In this document: positions 36,901 through 47,800 of the stretch, in pieces
Position numbering within the stretch: the stretch's first letter is position 1
Layout: each line of letters begins with the position of its first letter
DNA from: Triops longicaudatus
Lineage: Eukaryota; Arthropoda; Branchiopoda; Notostraca; Triopsidae
Direction: 5' to 3'
Length of the DNA: 64,000 bases
Assembly: GCA_022885665.1 (NCBI GenBank)
Contig: JAGQDJ010000103.1
Coordinates: 1 to 64,000, forward strand
Program-made: the position numbers and the translations under genes
Notes under the pieces: model-generated
Seen by the model: the letters and a program-made list of their open reading frames with translations, nothing else
What the model was told of the DNA's origin: nothing
Databases searched by the model: none

Positions 36901-39325
36901 TCAAAGAAATCGATGACACGTGCCGTGCTTGGGGATGTTTAGAAACCTCCAGATGGGGGCCATGAAAAACTAAAAAAAAAGACGTGCGTAGGTAGCACAG
37001 GTTTATCGAGCGTTCTAATCTAGACTCAGATTTCCATTGTTTTTATTATTTTTTTTAAGAAGAAGGGAAATTAGGAAGAAGATGTAATACTCAGAACAAG
37101 ATTTTCACGCTAGCGTGCTCCAGATGAAGGATAAATATGGCGACATGTCGTCAGTTCTCGACCTGGGCGGTTTGGGGTAAGCTTCCAAGACAGTTGTGAA
37201 GTGTGAGTTGTGAAAAGCCCGCAAGCGGGGAATGTTTCTTTTGTTTGAGGTACCCGAAAGGCATCTTTAGGGGAAATGAGAGGTTCTGTCCGAGGCACGC
37301 GTTCTGGAGGTCAAAGGTTACGCACGCTCACGCGTTTACCTGCTGTCGCCACCTTTATTCGAAGGGATGGTGGCTTTTTGTAGCATTTTCGGGAAGGAAA
37401 TAGACGAAGATCAATTAGACAGCTGCGGCGCAATAGGATTTTTGAATTTCCGTTAAGATTTGGCTCCAACGTCTTGGGCAACGGGCAAGGCTGAAAACGG
37501 CACGTGGCGGAATAAATAGGTTTCGTTTTGGTGGAGTGGACCTTGATTACCTCTATTGAAAAAGTGGTGTAGAGAGGTCTACGACAATTTTAACGAACTT
37601 CGGAGCACAAAATGTGAACTTCTTGTTGTTTTTATGTAAGGAGGAAGTACTGTAAACAAAAATAGCACCAAACGATCTCAGGGCAGGGTGAGGAAGAGCT
37701 AACTTAGTGCATAATGGCACAGCTGGCCTGTGTTTTTAATGCTTAGAGAATATTACAGTTTCAAAGCATTTTTACATTGTTTCTGTTAGGATCATTGTCA
37801 CATTTCAGCAATTTCTCTGCGAACTGGGACGAGAAAGTATCAGTCCCTGGGATTCGTTAAAAGTAGTTGATATTTTTTCAGAGTCACTGGCTTTATTAAA
37901 TTAGAAAACAGCACTAAATTAAAATGCTGCTAGAAGGATTTTATTGAAGAAGATATGAGTTGATTCCAACCTGATAAGCGGCTATAATCAAAGCCAAAGA
38001 CTCAGGTGCTTGTCGTATACGGAAAAGAAGCAGGGTAGTACAGTAAAAAGTGTGAAATCGTGTTATAGAAACGGCTACAGTGCACTTGCTAAAAACAGTT
38101 TTATTAGGTTTCTTGAATAGCGGGCACGTTTCTCGCAGATTTGCAAAAGAAATTAGATTTAGGAAGTTAATAAACCCGTTGATGTCACCTGGCCGAGAAT
38201 CTGTCGAATTATAGTTATGCCCTGAAGAAAACATGGGCCTTTGTAAAAGTAAAGGTTAACTTGTTGAATCTGTAAAAGCAAGACCCTCGTGAAAGAAACA
38301 AGTTTAAATATCGTTATTATAATGGTTAAAGTAAGAGTGTCTCACATATGCATGTCAATTGACTTCGTAATGCTTTTGACTTTTCGTATCTCTCTTATCC
38401 GGGGTAGTATTACATGTGAGGATACCTACATATATTTAGTCTCATTGTTTCCTGAAAAGAACTGCTTACGTAGAATAGTCAAGTGTATCCTACCGTGTGA
38501 AATACATTAGTTCAGCCGTCGATGTGTTGCTAATAGTATTTGACATCGATTCTGGACTCCCAGTGTCGATTTCTTGTGGTAGTCACTCCATCGCTGTTTA
38601 TACTCATGGGCTTGTCAGTGTTTGGTGTCTTCGCGTCCGCAGTAACTCGTTGTTTAGCCCGCATTAGTGTTTCTCCAAGGCTAATGGTGTAATGCTCTTC
38701 ACTTGAAGTGACGCTAAGCTTTGCGTGAATTAAAAGAAGGGAACTTGTTGAATAGTTTTGAAAGGAAACTTCATGTTGGGCAGGTACCTACCTGTCATGG
38801 CCGAAAGAGATAAGCCGTTTCCGTTGATGTCGTAGGCCTGGCATGTAAGCGCGTAGATGATTTGCAGTTCTAATGACAGGGCCGCGGACTTTACATAAGA
38901 GACTTCTTTTTCTCTGGCAATAAAATACATAACTGTCTGCTTTCTTTCTGCTGAACAAAAACAACGTGATTGTCCTTTTTTCTGTCTTCTCCCCTTTTCT
39001 GGACGGCTTTCTGCTTTCAGCTGTATGGTTCTTATTTCCCGCATGTGTGCCAGAGCTTTGAATGTTACTCTTGCGAGGCATCTGGAAAATAACATTTACA
39101 AAATATTGTGCATAAAATAAACACATTTTTGCCCATTCTTCGTGCAGATATACCTTAAGAGGACGTGTCACTGATGGCGGCCACGCTAAGTTGTCGTTCG
39201 AGCTGGAAGTTTGCCTTGTCCCGCGAGTGGATTTGGTAGGCATTCGCCGTAAACGTCTCAAGGGTGATGCCTGGTGCTATAAACGGGTTTGTGAAGAAGT
39301 TTTGCGTCTAGCTGCGGTACAATAG
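21981..39325 (+). CDS. MELK: maternal embryonic leucine zipper kinase (MELK) homologue, 10 coding exons
   Basis: Exons: 21981-22130, 22183-22443, 22498-22651, 22740-23017, 23059-23461, 23524-23664, 25153-25231, 26452-26635, 33236-33339 and 39148-39325. All phases fit, giving 643 residues (human 651). The kinase domain spans about 12-265: GSGGFAKV P-loop, K42 in VAVK, HRDLKPEN (D134), DFG 152-154, and T-loop T169 in LETCCGSPAYAAPEL. A UBA-like segment (about 290-330, WLYDYDTATYFLL) follows. The linker carries many S/TP sites and a KEN box (441-443). FGSIERGLD and a C-terminal KA1 domain (551-640, VGIRRKRLKGDAW) complete the family layout. It is a Ser/Thr kinase of the AMPK-related group linked to mitosis and asymmetric division. 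Exons 1-6 are compact; introns 8 and 9 are very long. An ATTAAA at 39491-39496 may be the poly(A) signal. Identity is secure. Confidence 0.96.
23665..25152. other. MELK intron 6
   Basis: AT-rich intron of 1.5 kb between the KEN-box exon and a 79-base exon. Nothing recognisable was seen; one short hydrophobic open frame (24565-24801) is probably chance. Confidence 0.6.
26779..26832. repeat. terminal fragment of the same miniature transposon family inside MELK intron 8
   Basis: A TA dinucleotide is followed by CTGGAACTCTGATTTTGTCA, nearly identical to the ends of the 41012-41322 element. A subterminal inverted pair follows (TTGTCAACC against GTTGGTTAACAA). No right end was found within the next kilobase. 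Confidence 0.5.
27718..28044 (+). CDS. unassigned 108-codon ORF inside MELK intron 8
   Basis: The C-terminal half (for example LVECVHSYMKRRAEVLEFAR) has a helical, protein-like composition and the ORF ends at TGA 38 bases before the hAT-like element. The minus strand is also open here (27635-28015), so strand choice is uncertain. No family is recognised. It could be a nested gene, an unannotated cassette exon or a transposon-derived fragment. Confidence 0.2.
   Translation: MFVSHQREGDSWDNLGFFLSCMAVTCSFYGSRGHRDGRSVGTCIFPQKTSHCTPNLDNNGRLVECVHSYMKRRAEVLEFARAMGLDLTIPELTGALRSTLALFISFLS
28082..28229. mobile_element. hAT-like miniature inverted-repeat element
   Basis: The left end CAGGGCCGTACCCAGGA and right end TCCCTAGGTACGGCCTTTG are inverted copies (GGCCGTACC core with AGG). 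A CAGGG start is typical of hAT terminal repeats. It is about 148 bp with an internal A tract and no coding capacity. A clear 8-bp target duplication was not found, so the boundary or class could be wrong. Confidence 0.55.
33340..39147. other. MELK intron 9 (5.8 kb)
   Basis: The intron splits the KA1 domain between QKG and YTL, with donor GG|GTAAGT and acceptor TTCGTGCAG. It contains a 14-base G run (34422-34435). The 157-codon minus-strand ORF overlapping its end (38788-39261) is partly a shadow of the last MELK exon. No nested gene is recognised. Confidence 0.6.
34422..34435. repeat. G14 homopolymer
   Basis: Fourteen consecutive G on the plus (coding) strand of MELK intron 9. It could stall polymerases or form quadruplexes, and is also a common site of assembly length error. 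Confidence 0.85.
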
Positions 39326-41011
39326 TTTCTCTTCTTCCCCATCCCTCTTCAAATGTTGGAAAAACAATGTCCCAGTTCATTATTTTGCGATTGGTAATCT
39401 ATTTACAACGCCGGCAACCATGGAAACTGTTAAAAATATATTGATGTTCTACGATAAACTCAGTTCTACCGCAAAGAAATTAGTAAAGAAATTAAAAATT
39501 GCAGAATAGGATTTATGTTGCAGTTTTTTGCGCTTTAAGTATGCCAAGGCCGGTGTATACTATTCTTATCGAATTTTAATCATAAATGCATGCGAACAAA
39601 GGAGAAAGTGTACTTACTCTGACTATTTCTAAACAATATGACATAGTTTTCCTTCTTTGTAGTAACAAGATAAAACTAACCGTGTTCAATTTTTCTTTTT
39701 CTAAACCTGTGTACCGTATTACATGTTCAAGAATGCGTGTTTATGTGAATTCGAGGGACCAAGGGAACCAATAATTTTTGTACATTTTAGTGCTTCTGTA
39801 TGTATAGCGAAAAACAAAGAAAACTGACGTGGTAAACGCGTGTAAAACGTAACATGCTGTAGTCAATTGATCCCCATATGTTGCAGTTTTTCACACCTCG
39901 TACTCCAGTTTCCACGCGCGAGGAAGGCACGGAAATTGGCCTGTCTTGTGTGAAATCGTCATTATTACTAACCCTGGGCAAACTGATCCGTTTGAGAAAA
40001 TTACAGAGCGTCTACTGATGAGAGTTTAAGGAAAGTGCGAGCCGTAAGTTGATGTGGATTTTACGCCGATAGTGTCATTTTGGTTGGCGAGGTGTGAGAA
40101 GAAGTGCGTAACTTTCCCTGGACTTTTGACCGACTCACTGTGCAGCGGTGAAACGTCATGAGATGTCGGTCAAAGTCTCATTATCACCTTGTATACCTTG
40201 TAGCGATCTATTGTTGATATATGTTCTCCGAGAAAGCCCAATTCCGGTCAAAGGATGGACAAGCAAGACGAAAGGTGGGTAATCGACACCTGCACATAGA
40301 CAAAAGGGTGCAAGCAGAGGGGGTGGTAGCAGGGCCAGAACGGGAGTACGGGGGACATGCTCTCTTGTGCGAATCACTTCAGTAGATAATTGAAGATAGA
40401 GAAAGTAAATCGAAGGTAACGAGTCTGGTTGGCTCGACTAATCCAAAACGATCCTAGTAACCTACTTCAACTTCCTGACCATTGAAGTATTTTCGTAGGG
40501 GGATAAAAAAATGGGAGAGATACACAAAAGTCAAATAAGCTGACAAAGTGACCTTCGTCCCGTTAAGCTATTTTGTTTTGTCTATGGATTAATTGATATA
40601 GGAAACTACGTATTATTGCTTCCTTTACTTTCTACCTATTTTTAGATCGTGGTATAACTAGGACTACCGTGTTTCTGTAGTGAAAATCGTACCTTTGTCT
40701 ACAATTTCATTACACTTGGCACGTAGCTGCACCGCGTAACCTTATAAAACTGAAAAGAATAATGCCACAGCGTCGGTTTCGTAAAATGTGGATATTTGCC
40801 CAGGAAAAATGGAAACTAAACGTTGCTTTACCGTCATAAAACTGCTTCCAAAAATATTTGAGCTTCACTCTAAATGTAGAACAAATAATACTAAGCAACA
40901 AGCATAAAAAATAATAGACAGAATTTTAGAAAATACTTAAAACTCGCCTATGTCAAAAGAAAACAAAATACATTCTTGAGTAAACTTATGCTTTAAAAGG
41001 CAAAGTTGATA

Positions 41012-41322
41012 CATTAGAACTCCGATTTTGTTAACCGGTCGGGACCAGAGGTTAGCTGACAAGTCGACAAAATCAGATTCGAGTGTTAAGTGCATTTGGA
41101 AAATTTCGAAAAATTCTAATGAAGAACAATAACAAAAATATGGATAATGTTAACTGAATTATACTTTCCTGAAACCGTTATTGTAAAATCACATACTATC
41201 CATGAATAAATGCTTCCAGATTAATGTAAAAATATTCTGTTTTTATTTAAAATAATATTTTGAGGCGGTTGATGTAATTGGGACTTTCCATGGTCGAGCT
41301 CGACAAAATCGGAGTTCCACAG
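41012..41322. mobile_element. complete TA-flanked miniature transposon, pogo/Tigger-like
   Basis: The 311-bp element has TA on both sides (41010-41011 and 41323-41324). The left end CATTAGAACTCCGATTTTGT and the inverted right end CTGTGGAACTCCGATTTTGT share a 15-base identical core. A further inverted copy (GACAAAATCAGATTCGAG at about 41081-41098) folds back on the left end, making a subterminal hairpin. There is no coding capacity. TA duplication and CAG-type ends point to the Tc1/mariner/pogo superfamily; the exact family is inference. Confidence 0.75.
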
Positions 41323-44300
41323 TATTTACAAACTTAGAAGTGTAATCATTCGTTCATGGTAATACATTTTTATAAGTGGAAAAACTAAACTAACGATATG
41401 AAGCTCCTTCACAAAATACACGTAGAGTGTAACGAATAGAATCAGATGGTAGGATATCTTAGTACAGTGTACTGAACGCAACGAGTCCCGCTTAGTTGAT
41501 CAGTACGAAATTGAATGGAAAATAAGCGAAAAATGATAAGTGCATCAAAACACCGTGTTGACAAAGAGCAAGCTCAGGGGGGCCAGTTGGTCTGGACGTT
41601 TTCTATCATTAAAGATCTTGTAAACTGTTCCGAATTGATGACAAAAGTATTTAGGCGGAGATAGTCTGAGAGGAACAGTAAATGTAATTCACCACCACTA
41701 GGCATGGGTTAGGCTGCAACTTTTGTGCTGATTTCGCACCGAGAAAATTCAGCACATCGAAGGATGTGGAAGTGACCATGGGACTCGCTGTCATTTTATC
41801 GTTGATATATAAGCGGGGGTGGGAATGAGTTTCTTCCGACGCTTACAAGCTTGTAGAGGACGGGCGCGTCATGCAACGTTTCCGCTACCATTTCGGCCTT
41901 CCGTCCCCGATGGGAATTTCCTATCCCCATGTAGAAAAAAGCTGACCACCTTCGTTTCCAATCGTCTTGATTGGGGAAACAACAGGAGAATGTTGTATTG
42001 CTGATTTCGGGCAAATAGTGAATCGAAAGCTTTTTCTTCTTGGCGTACACAAGAGTTTTGACGAGATTGATAACTTTGATTTAGCTTGGAACCATTCGTC
42101 GAAATTTTTCAACAGTCTGAGCGAGTTTTTGAGGTCTTTTTATGTAGCATGTCCGGTCTGTTGAATTGTTTCCGGTACTCAAGTGTGGTGTGTGAGGATT
42201 CACAGCCTCGGATTTTCGGAACTAAAAAGAAGTGTAATACCGCCAAACTCCTGGGAAGAAATCTGTGAAGCGCGACATATATTCCGAACTTGGCGGGAAA
42301 CCCATCTTTTCCTGATGGTCTCTTCCCATTTTTCCAACGATTAGGAAAATAAGGCTGGCTATTATTGCTTACCAGTGTCAAACTTGGGGAAGTCGTATAG
42401 TGAAGAACAATACTAGCTATTCATTTTGTAGTGTGAATTAGATACCATCAAAGCGTGATTTTTCCGCAAGTTTAAAATTCACTGTATCTGTGCATGCTTT
42501 ATACATGTCATATCGGTAAAAGTTATGAAAATTCAGCTCAATCTTGTGCACAATCCTACGATAGTTAAAAGGTTGCTAAGCTTCCCTGCAATATATATTT
42601 CTCCGTCGATAAACGACCTAGGATAATCAGAAACGAACAATTCTGCACGAATTGTTATTGAACTGTAAAGAATAATGTCTTTCGCTCAGAAGTCAACGGA
42701 AGTCAGGTCCAGACTTGATTCCACCCACGCACAACTGACACTAAGTGTATAACCGCTTCCGGAATTAAAACTTTTTTTTAAGGGAACAAGAGACGAAAGA
42801 AAACAGTCGGTAACTTTAAAAAAGTATTCTTCGGTACCCAAGGTTTCACTTATCCTGTGTGAAAATTTTGCCTGACAAATGTACTAATTCAGGGGGAAAA
42901 TTTTTCACTCATCGGGTACGCACTTGTAAAATTCAATTTGTGCAATTTTCACTACTTGTTTTGTGTAGTTTTCATCGTAGTCTTTCGAGCAATACCGTTT
43001 CTAAGCTCTTATTTCGTTTCTTATTACCTCCAAAATCAGTATCCGTAATGTCAGATCTGCAAGAAGTTACTATAAGGCAAACATTTTTACTAAATTACAA
43101 CTGTGTTTTATTAATAGATACTTTTTCAGTGTACTTTTTTCTAGATAAATACGGTAAGCCTTCTTTGTGCAAGATAAGTGTTTGCCAAGGCACGTGCCGA
43201 TTTGAACTCGAGCTTAAGTGGCATTTGACCTCCGGTTAACGATGGTGTTATAAAACTGTGGTCTTTTTCTTGAAGGGAAAGTGCCGTAGGCTTGCACGCC
43301 ACAGAAGAAGCCTCTCTTCCTCTCGTTATTAGAGCGACTTGTTCCCGCGTTCTCAGAATATTCCTTCGAGGTGTGAGGATATCCGGAGGAACTTCACCGT
43401 CGTCTTGTTTTTTACGCGTAAATTTACGATGAGGAACTCGACACTTCCCAATTAATGTCCTTTTCAATCTAAAGAAGTTGCAGTACAAACAATGGATTAC
43501 ACGATTTTCTATTTATAGCGTTTTTCGAACAGCAGGTGCTGGAGTTTCAACATGTCATTATTATTACGAGAATTTTTCCCATGCTAGAGAGAATACAATA
43601 CCTAATACTAGCCCATAACGAGAGCAGAGAGTGTTTTTATGACGAAAGCAAATGTATTTGAATGAAAATAAGACACGTTTTTATGTAGGATGTGTAGAAA
43701 GTTTCGAACGTAAAAGTCTACAACAGGGAAATGGTGTGCTTTGAATAGTAAAAAGTCGAGAGAACTTAATTTCATTCCTGGCAGATTTCTAAGTAAAACC
43801 GGAGATAACACGTCTCACTAGCTTTGTTTTGAACGGAAGGAGTCGTATCTTGGAAAAACTTACGCATTGGGTTTTCATAAAGTAAACCCGTACTTAAACC
43901 ATAAGAAACGTCTCTTTGATACTTTCAACTCAGAAGAGGCACACAAGTAAATAAGAGGTGTTGTGCAACGTTATATGAAACCTGAAGCAGAAAGCCACTA
44001 GTCAGCCTTTAAATTGGAAAAGGTGTCTTCACACTGCTTGACAAGTGATATGGTATGATGCTACCCTCCTTTGAAGTTCGTGTCGCTTTTGAGAGTTTCA
44101 TCCTACTATCCTGGCTTATTATCACGTAATCATTCTGCCTTGCCTTTTGAGTACCGGACTGCGCTACTACAGTTAGGACTGCTCGGTCATGGTAAAAAAT
44201 TAGGCAGATAGTACGTCCTAGCGACCACGAAAAAAGAGCGTATCCTGAAAGGAAAAAATGCCTCACACTCTCTTTGTGCTATTTGAATAATCGCAGCTAA

Positions 44301-44785
44301 GAACCGTTGGCTTGGATTCGCTTCTTTCTCCGTTCCGAAATCCACCAAGAAATATGTTTCGGGAGAATTCTTGTAAGTTTTCCTGACTGCAAAGAATGGG
44401 AATAAAGGTGGCAATTGTCTAGGACGAAGAGATGGTGCAGCCTCTTTTTCTAAGAACTTCACAGACAGCAGCGTTTCTCCAACTTCGTAACGCTTAGAAA
44501 AACATTATTCACACAGTTTCTAGTGTAGCAGTTTCTTAGAGTTTCACGAAAGACAAAAAGCGAACGGTGCATTTTGAGGGAATGTTTTTCAGGGCTCGTG
44601 CTTCAGTTTTGGTGAACTGAGTGCGAGGAAAAAGGGTTAAGGTGTTTCTTTTCTCGTCGCAAAAGTATTGTGTTTTACTCTTTAAGAATTAAAAAAGACG
44701 GAACTATTTCTTCTTTTTCGTGGTACTTGTGATTAGCTCCTGTCCGTTCCGCATATTTACGAACGTTAGTGTCTTTGGGCACAAC

Positions 44786-44788
<3 letters not shown>

Positions 44789-44823
<35 letters not shown>
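44789..44823. repeat. poly-T run of 35
   Basis: Uninterrupted T35. On the minus strand this would be an A35 tail, but the sequence next to it (44824 onward) shows no AATAAA, gene or tRNA-like body, so a retroposed origin is unproven. Confidence 0.9.
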
Positions 44824-44824
<1 letters not shown>

Positions 44825-47800
44825 TCTGGAAGACAGTTAGGCTTTAAGGTCGTCTATTGAAGTTTTGTATTTTTTTTCCCTGGAGTAAAGGTTGGAACAA
44901 GCTCTCTTGGAAGCCGCTTCCATCACTTTTATTGCACCAGCTCTGTGACTTAGCAATGGTTGTTGGTCAGCGAGAACTTTTCTTTGGGCTTGAGCCTGTT
45001 CAGTACGTTTAAGAAGTCTTTTTAGACAGCTGCACCTGCCGCCTTCGAACTTTGCTTATTCGTGCGCGATATGACCATCAACTTTTTCTTTCAAATTGAC
45101 TTTAACGTAAAAAGTAGCATTTTTCTCTTTTGTTACTAAAACGAATAAATAAACAAACATAACGATATTTCTACTGGTTATTGCCCTCTTTGCGAGTATC
45201 CATAAGATGTTTAGCCTGGCTGTGGAAACTATTTTTAATTTTTAACTAATAGTTAAGACAGCCGATTATGTAGTTGATATTCTTGCTAGGTACACTGTTC
45301 AGATTTGTTTTTCAGCCACGCTGATTTTCCGTTCTTTAAGAAATCAGAACTCGATAACACATCGGGCGTTAGAAGTCTTAAAAACAGAATCAAATCACAT
45401 TTGCCCTCCTTGTATCAATTAACTTAGCTAATGCTGGTGTGTAGGACTTGCCGTATGTGAAAGGACGCATTAATTAAAGGCATGATTCGTAACTTATTGT
45501 TTTTCTCTATGGAAAAAGATCAATGAACTTCGAAATGGTCAGTAATCCAGGGCTGTAGCATTCTTTCTGTCGAGCTTTTACTAGTCATTAGATAAATTAT
45601 GTTTAAGCATGTCAACTGATGGTCAACTATATATTCATGTTTGAATGAATTCCAATGGCAGCGATAGTTGGAGGTTTAGTTCAAGCGCGTTGGAGTGAGG
45701 GATTCATTAGATGGGCTCTCAGGCTTGCTGTAGCGGATAAGGTAGTGGTGCGAAAAATTGGTTATATAAACATACATGTGTAGGGTGTTTGGTGTCATCA
45801 TCTCAACATCAGGGACCATTTCTGGCTTGTTTTAAAGTTTCGGCTCGTGTTTCGATGAGCATGATCTCCAACGCATGAAAAGACGGAATTTGTTCGCTTC
45901 AGCAATGAAGTAGCACCGCTACAGTGGCCGCTTTACATACAACCGAGGGACAACTATGCTAGATGCAACTTCAAGGATTATTAAGGAGTTTTGTTTAAGG
46001 CAACCATACAATAGTAAATTGGTCTACAAATTGGCTTTTTTTAAAAGAAAAAAATGAACGTGACTTCTTTCCTTGATGTGTTGTTTGTGGGAAAATATAC
46101 TTCAAATATTATTTACCACCAGAATTGTTAGGTAAAAACAATAACATACAAGTTTGAAAGCATTGTTTTGGTTACCACCATTTTCGTATTAAAATATATT
46201 GCTGTATGATAATCAGTTTGAAGCTTTTACAAGAGAGAAATCCATTTGTGAGTTCTGTGTGACCTTACATTATATAGTTTCCTTGTAATTAGTAGGGAAC
46301 AATAAATCTTTGTAAGTCGTGATGCTTGGATGCTTGGATCTGAAAGGAAAAGCGATTACACAGAAATTTTGTAGTATATCGGGATCTCATCTGCTGCCAC
46401 ATGACAATGTGCATTCCAAGTGAGGCTCAGGCATGCCGGGCACGCGACCATGGTAATGCTGTGCTAGCCATGTATATAGAGAGCGTCAACACTTAATTCA
46501 GAGTACCAAGTGGACCTCGACGTGTTCGTTTTGTCGCCGTTCCAAGTCAAGGCATTGGTAGCCAGAAATCCCTCCGGGTTTTCAGTTTGTCTAAATGTTA
46601 ACTTGTGCATGACTGGTGACAAACTATTACCACTGCTACTATGGTTCGAAAAAAGGAACAAAACAATCGTATCGAGAACTTTTTCAACACAACATGTCCA
46701 TTATACGTTCGTAATCTTAAAGTTCTATTGTTTCGGTCACAGAAACCAGGAAAATTGTCTGGTTTCGAAGCCAAAAGGCGTTGGAATCCGGAGTATTACC
46801 TGCAGTCTGATTAATTGCCAAGGGTCAGTTTATAGGCCTACAAAGCTATGCACCCGTACTTAGCTACTGGGCCGGTTTTTTCTTTTGCAAGCATTTAGTT
46901 AGGTTTTGTTATGGAGGTACGCAAAAACAATGTGGCTTGAACATAGTTGAGACTGAAAAGCGCTGTAAAAAAATTTGGAACACTTTTCGAGATTTCACAA
47001 GAAAAATGTGCGTACAAAAGTGAATAGGTGCATAATACGCTCAGTTTTCTTTTGTGTCGAAACTTAAATCATCAATCGGGGCGATGGCCTCGGTCAGGGC
47101 GATTTCTTAAAGGGGCGTGCTCGGAGGGAATTTCGGAGGTGAATTATACTAGCGGATCTTCTTAGCAAGTTTATGAATGAAGCAGATGTGCAGCCGAGCC
47201 GCGAACAGAGGAGCTAATCATGGCGTGCAGCGCAGTGGAACTTTAAGGGCTCTGAAATTTCCACATTAGGCCACCGTATTTCCACCCACAAGAAAGGTGT
47301 TCAGGCTTCCTTTTTCCTGTAGAGCTGTTATTCAAGTTATCGGGATCTTTTTGTGTGTACAGTACAGCGAGGGATTTTACTGAGTTGAAGTTCGGTTATT
47401 CCGAGAGACTGGCAAGTTCGTGAGTAACCGCGGAGGTAGCCAAGTGGAGCTGATGACGCGGTTGCACCATGGCAACTGCCAAGTACAGCACTTGCTGTGC
47501 TCCATGAGAAATTTACGTTCTGCTAGGCTGAGCTTCCCACTTTCCCTTGTGCCTGACTCAAATGAACTTTTCTTATTGTTTGCTGTACTTTAAACTATAC
47601 AAATGCCGAAAATAACCATATTTCTACATTGAACCCATTATCAAGTGTTCCACAGGGAATATTTCTGGGGATTTAAACGTACTACTTCTTGATACCTATT
47701 ATTCCAACTTAACCTTGAAGAAACTCTGATATGTGGCAGAATTATTTTGTCAAAAGGGCACTATAAGTTGCACACATTATTTCTGAATGTAGTAAGTTAG

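Noticed and set aside
38788..39261. 157-codon minus-strand ORF
   Set aside because: It overlaps the last MELK exon on the opposite strand; the plus strand matches a KA1 domain in detail, so this is a shadow.
39888..40028. Orphan exon after an ATGTTGCAG acceptor just past MELK
   Set aside because: Open in two frames at once, does not splice in frame from MELK exon 9 with a sensible product, and matches nothing known.
44789..44823. Processed pseudogene tail
   Set aside because: A35 on the minus strand lacks any recognisable gene body, poly(A) signal or target duplication nearby.
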